A stretch of 64,000 nt of DNA, from assembly GCA_027625915.1 (NCBI GenBank), contig JANTQA010000008.1, positions 7,371,501-7,435,500 on the forward strand. The letters are read 5' to 3'. Origin of the DNA: Anaeramoeba flamelloides (taxonomy: Eukaryota; Metamonada; Anaeramoebidae). A program made the translations under genes and the position numbers. This document shows, piece after piece, positions 58,968 to 64,000 of this stretch. How positions within the stretch are numbered: the stretch's first letter is position 1; every line of letters starts with the position of its first letter. Below the pieces are notes generated by a model, which was not told where the DNA came from, made no database searches, and saw only the letters and a program-made list of their open reading frames with translations.

Positions 58968-61613
58968 AATCTAGACTAAAACAATTTGCATTGCTTTAAA
59001 TAATTAACAGTCCATTTAATAAAATTATTATATATCTTTTCGTTCACAAAGCTTTATATTAATAAAAATCATTACCTCCTTAGTTTTCCATCATATTGTA
59101 TTTAACTTTTAATTTTTTATGTAATCTTTGTTCCAGTTAAAGGAGGTCAAAAATTATTTTTTCAAATATCAATTATTTTTTATAATTGATTTTTGTAGAA
59201 TAAATAAGAAGAATAATAGAATAATACACATCAAAAGAAAAGTTGATATCTGTCTGAAGTAAATTTAATCAATCAATAGATTATCTTAAAAATTGAAAAA
59301 AGTAAAATTCTTCGGGAAAATCGAGTAAAAAACAAAAATTGTTTATTTTGATCTTAAATTAAAGATCAAAATAAAATTCCAATAGAAATCAAGTTGATTT
59401 TTCTACAATCATTTTTGACTTTTAAAAACATTAGAATAACACCCTTTTTTACCAAGTGACTATAGATCTTAACATAAAAAAATAATTTTGCAAAACAATT
59501 ACAGATCAATTAAATAAATGAAAAAAAGAAAAAAGAAAAAAAGTGAAAATATCAAAAAATAATTTAAAATTTTCAAAATTGATTTTTATTATAATATTCA
59601 CCTCAAACGAATTTGACCACAGACAACCCATATAATATATCTGTGTAGATTGACTAGAAAATAGTTTAATATAACTAAAAATACTAATATAACATTCATT
59701 TTTGATAAAAATAGGTTTTTTTGTATTTGTATTTGAAACTAAAAAGAAAATGAAATTAAGGTTTCTTATTTTAGAAGTTAGGGTTAACACGATTGTTATT
59801 ATTATAGATTTTAAATATAAAGAAAAGATAATTCACCTAATAATAAGTAAAGATAGAAAATGGATTTTTAATCTTTTTTCAATAAACTGAAAAACAAGAA
59901 TTCGTTATCTTAATCAAAAATTTAATAATTCCCATAATTTAGTAAATAATTTGAATTAATAAAAAAACCAGAACAGTTTCATAAAAAAAAAAAACAAGTA
60001 CTGTATTAAAAAAATATCTGAAATGAAAAACAAAAATATTCAAATACAACTCATAAAAGAAATCAGATTAACTTAATTGTTTTTTTCTTGTCTAATGGGA
60101 GTAGTATTATTTTAAAAATAAACTGAAATCTTGTCAAGATCTTTATAAAATTTTTTAGTAATTTTTTTTTTCGACTGATGATATGTATGAGTTAATCTCA
60201 TTTAAACAATTTTATGAATTTGAGTCACTTTTTGGAAATTCAATATTCACAAGAATTTCTCAAATAAAATGTAAAAAAAATAAATGATTCTAATTATTAA
60301 CAATTAAGTTAATTCTTGAAAATGGATAAACATATTTTTCGTTTTATGTTGGAAAGTATTGATTCTGAAAGGTATTTTATTTTTATAATTATTTTTAATA
60401 ATTAATATTTCAATACAAATCTCAGCTAATAAACCTAATTAGGGTATAGGTGATTAAATAAATGAATATTTGATGGAAGTTTAACAAAAAGTTTCTCAAT
60501 TAAATTGATATCTATTATGCAAAAAAAAATTGTTTTATAATTTATTGTTTTTTTTAAAAGTTTTTTTCTGATTTTCAAAAAATGAAAAAAAAATTCTGAA
60601 AGAAATTTTTTAACAAATTGTTTGGTCTTATTCACAAGAATTCTTTTAACATTTTTTTTCATTTTAGGCTGAAAAAAATTGATTTTGAATTTTGGATAAA
60701 ATTATTCTAATTCCCAAGTATCTTCAAGACAATTTTATTTTGAAAAAATTTAATTTTATCTTAGAACAAAAACACAATTTTTGAGTAAAGTTGATAAATG
60801 ACTTTAAAACATTAATAATTATAAATACTCTTCTTAAAAAAATACAATTATTTTTCAATCGATTGGATAAATCAATTATTTGGTTTACCAAAAGAATTAT
60901 CTCAAAAAGAAAAAAAATCTAAATAATAATATTTCTGGCAACAAAGACTTGATATTGATTAATAATGATTGAAATGACAATAAAAAAGGTAAAAACTTGT
61001 TCTTATAATGTGAGAAATAAAATGAATTTAATTGTTTTCTTTTTCAGAAAAAATGGAAAAAAAAAAATGATCTCATAAAAAAATATTCTTTTTTGGGTTT
61101 CTTTGTCGATCAGAATTTTTTTGACACTTGGCATACACAAAATTTGTAAGTAGAGAATAACACCTACAACATATTTTAAAATTTTTAATTGTTATAGTAG
61201 AGTAATGATCCCTTAACGAATTTTTTGTTTCAACAAATTAATCAAGATAAAAAATGTTATTTCTGTTATTAAAGATTTTATATCACAAATTTTTATCGTC
61301 AATTATTAAATTGAAAAAAAAAAAAAAAAAAAAAAAACAAATATGAATCATAAAAAATGTGAAATTTACTTTATTTTTTATTGGTTTCGTGATTCTCTAG
61401 TTGTTTGACAAGAAAAAAAATAATTAATTGAAGATTAAGATAAAAATTAGAATTATTTAATATTTTTTTTTTATGATATGCTAAAATGGAATTTTATTTA
61501 ATAACTTTTTAAAAGAGCTTTTGAAAATGGAAACAATTCTCAATAATTAAAGATCAAAACTAGTAAATAATCTAAAAAAAAAAAGCAAATAAAAAAAAAC
61601 AAAGTCAATTCAC
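58968..61613. other. Convergent intergenic region between SHQ1 and the M28 peptidase
   Basis: AT-rich with homopolymer runs. Weak open stretches (for example the minus strand near 59600-59790 and a 17-codon start-like piece at 60321-60371) lack supporting partners. No gene or structured repeat is supported. Confidence 0.5.
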
Positions 61614-64000
61614 TTAAATATCTTTAAGATCGATTTGATACATCGAAGGTCCCCAATTCATCCATTTGCCATAAGGTGTGATGTATTTTGGTAATTTGTT
61701 TGTGAACGAGAGCAAATCATTTTCAATAGAATCTTTTGATGTCAGGTATGTGATATCTATTGTTTCGCCAATTGGATAAGTAATTATGAAAGTTCCTTGT
61801 TCTTTCAAATCTGCAATTCGATTGACTATTGGTATGCATTTAGGTGTATGTGTACTGTTAAATTCAAAACTAGAATGTTCTTTATTAGAATTATATTTTT
61901 TTGCTTTAATTTCAAATTCTCCTTGATGAGGGCAAATAATGATTTTATAATGGCCTCTTATATTTTCAGATCCATTTAATTCCACTTTTAGGGTCATTTT
62001 CTGTTGATTGCTTCCGGCTATATCCTTCTTTGAATAATTAATTGTACCATGATTTTTTATTAAGGTTGAAAATAGTTCACCTTCTTTTTTTTGCAATTTG
62101 AAGCATTTTGCTTTAAAAATTCTGGAAGGATCACAATTTTCTGCAATTTCGTAAGTGTAATCGTCTGATAAACCATCAACTATTTTGCGGTAGATCTCAA
62201 AATCTTGGGATTTTGTTGGTTGGAATTTAATAAACCGTTCATTATTAACCATTGCGAGTGATACAATCGCTATTCCAGGCTTATCTTCAGAGTATCTGTC
62301 TTGGGTACAGGTTCTAACAAGAATTAATAATAAGGCAATCGATACAATTAAAAGGAAAATTCGATAAATAGTTTGAAAAGAATGATTAAAAGCACTGACA
62401 TTATTTTTGTTTGGAGTGGTCTTTTCTTTTTCTATTGGATTGCCAGTATTTTTCTTGTTCTTATTTTTCTTATTATTATTTTGATTTTTATTCACTACTT
62501 TTTTATTCTTATTATTTACTTTCTTCTTATTATTTACAATCTTATCAGTATTCCTCTTAATTCCATTTTGGCTATTGCTTGTCATAAAATGGAACAATAG
62601 GGGGAAATAAGTAAATATTGGAATTAATATTAGCCAAGTGTGAGTTGTAGCTACTAAACTGAATAAATTTGGTAAAAAGATATCGCCAACCTCTAATCTT
62701 AAGCAAATCGCTTCTAAGGCGTCTATTCCCAAATCAAGGAATGTCCATGATTGTTCTGAAATTAAAAATATTGGCATTATAATAAATACTGCTGAAAATA
62801 AGAGCAGGATTAGTATTTTAATAAACTTTGGAGATTGCTTGAATATTAAATTATTTTTAATTGCATAAAAAATTAAATAACCGATAATTAAGGATAAATG
62901 ACAAAATAAAAATAATAATGGTAAATAAGAAGTTGCCAATTTCAGCTTAATAAACATTGCTGAAGAAATACATGAATAGACGCTGTGCACAAATAATTGC
63001 ACGAGCCCAATATTTAAGAAATCGTGTTCCTTATATTTTTTTAAATTAATTCCAATGCCCAGCATTGCAACAAAAGAGGAAAAGATATAGAAAATGGAAA
63101 TGAAAATTGTTTTTTCATATCCATAAAAGTTAAAAGACAATTGTGGAGATTTCATAAATACAAAACCAATTAGTACCAAAATTGCTATTCCAAATAGAAA
63201 GATCAAAATGTTGATGAAAAAGCTAAAGCACATTTTCTTAAATTGTGCAAATAAATTGTTTTTTTTCGACAAATAATAAAGACAGCAAACGGAAACCGTT
63301 AGTAACGATAGAACGAGTGTACCAAATATTTGAATAATTTTTGAGCCGCGAATTACCTTTGGATCGCCTAACAAAGTGAAAAATGTAAGAAAGTTTTGAG
63401 ACTCGTCTTCTGAATCGTCTTTTTGGAAATCATTATTGCTGATCTTGGTAGAGGCCTTTTGTAAAAACATATCCAAAAAGCTGCCTGATGACTGAATAAT
63501 GGAGGGATAAAGGTGATCGAAATCGTCGTTCTTTGTATGGTAAATGTATGCCTCGTCGGTGAAAACGAAGTCCATCCCGGAGAGACCACCATTTGGCCCA
63601 TTAACTTCGTCCTTATAGTTCATTGAGTCTGTTCCAGAGGGGACGACACCAGAGCTGTAAACGTCAGCAAATAAGGAATTTTGGAGAAGCTTATTGACCT
63701 TGAAGCCCTTGTCCATCAACAGCTCCGAAAACCATTGGTGCTTGGGGCCATACGTTACAGGTATGAACTTCTTTTTAGAAGAGCCCATGGATTCCAGGTT
63801 GACCAGGTATTCGCAGTTCTGGGTAAAGGGATGCTTGCCAACGAGATGCGAGCTGTCCAGGCCCCATTCCTCGCTTTCCAAAAAGCTGAAAATGATCGGG
63901 GCTCCGATCGCGGCGCTCTCGTCCTCGGGGTTTGCCAAATTGCCAAGTATCTCGAGCATCATCGCGACATGCACCATGTCGTCATTTGCCCCCATACCGG
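61614..64000 (-). CDS. ERMP1/Fxna-like M28 membrane metallopeptidase (5' truncated by window)
   Basis: A zinc aminopeptidase-type enzyme of the ER or endomembranes. About 795 residues are visible, entering at the right edge inside the peptidase domain. Zinc and catalytic residues seen are Asp in GANDD (residues 5-6 of the first in-frame Met), Glu-Glu in ESEEWG (42-43), and the His ligand in IYHTKND (153). The first ligand (H-x-D) lies outside the window. After the peptidase domain (to about residue 180) come about nine membrane helices, interrupted by an Asn/Lys-rich loop (about 475-525), and a lumenal C-terminal domain ending YQIDLKDI. This order is that of ERMP1/Felix-ina. The first ATG at 63995 is internal, because the frame is open to the edge. 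GC content rises sharply toward the 5' side: about 55% over 63841-63960, against about a third near 61900. Confidence 0.9.
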   Translation of the reverse strand, partial: GMGANDDMVHVAMMLEILGNLANPEDESAAIGAPIIFSFLESEEWGLDSSHLVGKHPFTQNCEYLVNLESMGSSKKKFIPVTYGPKHQWFSELLMDKGFKVNKLLQNSLFADVYSSGVVPSGTDSMNYKDEVNGPNGGLSGMDFVFTDEAYIYHTKNDDFDHLYPSIIQSSGSFLDMFLQKASTKISNNDFQKDDSEDESQNFLTFFTLLGDPKVIRGSKIIQIFGTLVLSLLTVSVCCLYYLSKKNNLFAQFKKMCFSFFINILIFLFGIAILVLIGFVFMKSPQLSFNFYGYEKTIFISIFYIFSSFVAMLGIGINLKKYKEHDFLNIGLVQLFVHSVYSCISSAMFIKLKLATSYLPLLFLFCHLSLIIGYLIFYAIKNNLIFKQSPKFIKILILLLFSAVFIIMPIFLISEQSWTFLDLGIDALEAICLRLEVGDIFLPNLFSLVATTHTWLILIPIFTYFPLLFHFMTSNSQNGIKRNTDKIVNNKKKVNNKNKKVVNKNQNNNKKNKNKKNTGNPIEKEKTTPNKNNVSAFNHSFQTIYRIFLLIVSIALLLILVRTCTQDRYSEDKPGIAIVSLAMVNNERFIKFQPTKSQDFEIYRKIVDGLSDDYTYEIAENCDPSRIFKAKCFKLQKKEGELFSTLIKNHGTINYSKKDIAGSNQQKMTLKVELNGSENIRGHYKIIICPHQGEFEIKAKKYNSNKEHSSFEFNSTHTPKCIPIVNRIADLKEQGTFIITYPIGETIDITYLTSKDSIENDLLSFTNKLPKYITPYGKWMNWGPSMYQIDLKDI

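Noticed and set aside
59506-59790. Minus-strand 94-codon frame with STQIYYMGCLWSNSFE
   Set aside because: Short and flanked by Phe-rich and Ile-rich sequence; donor-like GTGAAT present but no partner exon or family recognised.
60321-60371. Start-like mini-exon MDKHIFRFMLESIDSE before GTATTT
   Set aside because: Too short alone, and downstream acceptors lead quickly to stops.

Overview
This window looks like nuclear DNA of an AT-rich amoeboid protist (a Dictyostelium- or Anaeramoeba-like lineage; the species is not determinable from sequence alone). The signs are very AT-rich non-coding DNA full of A/T homopolymers, poly-Asn and Lys/Glu low-complexity protein tracts, GT-AG spliceosomal introns, TAA/TGA stops, and eukaryote-specific proteins (SHQ1, FEX, LPCAT-type acyltransferase, ER M28 peptidase, CID-RRM, PH-PX-ankyrin).

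Layout: 516-4241 (+) holds the 3' part of a CID-RRM RNA-binding protein. 4242-12062 is repeat-filled and gene-free. 12063-17179 (+) is a gene with two tandem ubiquitin-like domains resembling talin F0-F1 or Ras-association domains, whose 3' end is unresolved. 18185-20335 is one copy of a large dispersed repeat. 20723-24793 (+) is a PH-PX-ankyrin protein. 26448-35907 (-) is a four-exon FEX-type fluoride exporter. 35908-40713 is mostly a 2.2-kb element with inverted ends, then a weak coding-like segment. 40714-41613 (+) is an intronless folD-type methylene-THF dehydrogenase/cyclohydrolase. 41614-46714 holds MITE and LINE debris. 46715-51950 (-) is a five-exon lysophospholipid acyltransferase. 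52360-53690 is a second copy of the 2.2-kb element. 53830-58967 (+) is SHQ1 in two exons. 61614-64000 (-) is an ERMP1/Fxna-like M28 membrane peptidase that runs off the right edge.

Several genes only become recognisable when separated exons are joined; reading phases agree at every junction. Introns fall into two classes: 97-235 bp, and 3.1-4.8 kb. The long ones interrupt talin-like, FEX (twice), LPCAT and SHQ1 genes, and each carries repeats: MITEs with TA-flanked inverted ends, fold-back palindromes, dispersed repeats, a LINE remnant, and clusters of a hairpin family. The genes are unrelated housekeeping functions (RNA 3'-end processing, snoRNP assembly, lipid remodelling, one-carbon metabolism, fluoride efflux, ER proteolysis), not an operon or a pathway cluster. 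All exon models are manual; no alignment or RNA evidence was available.
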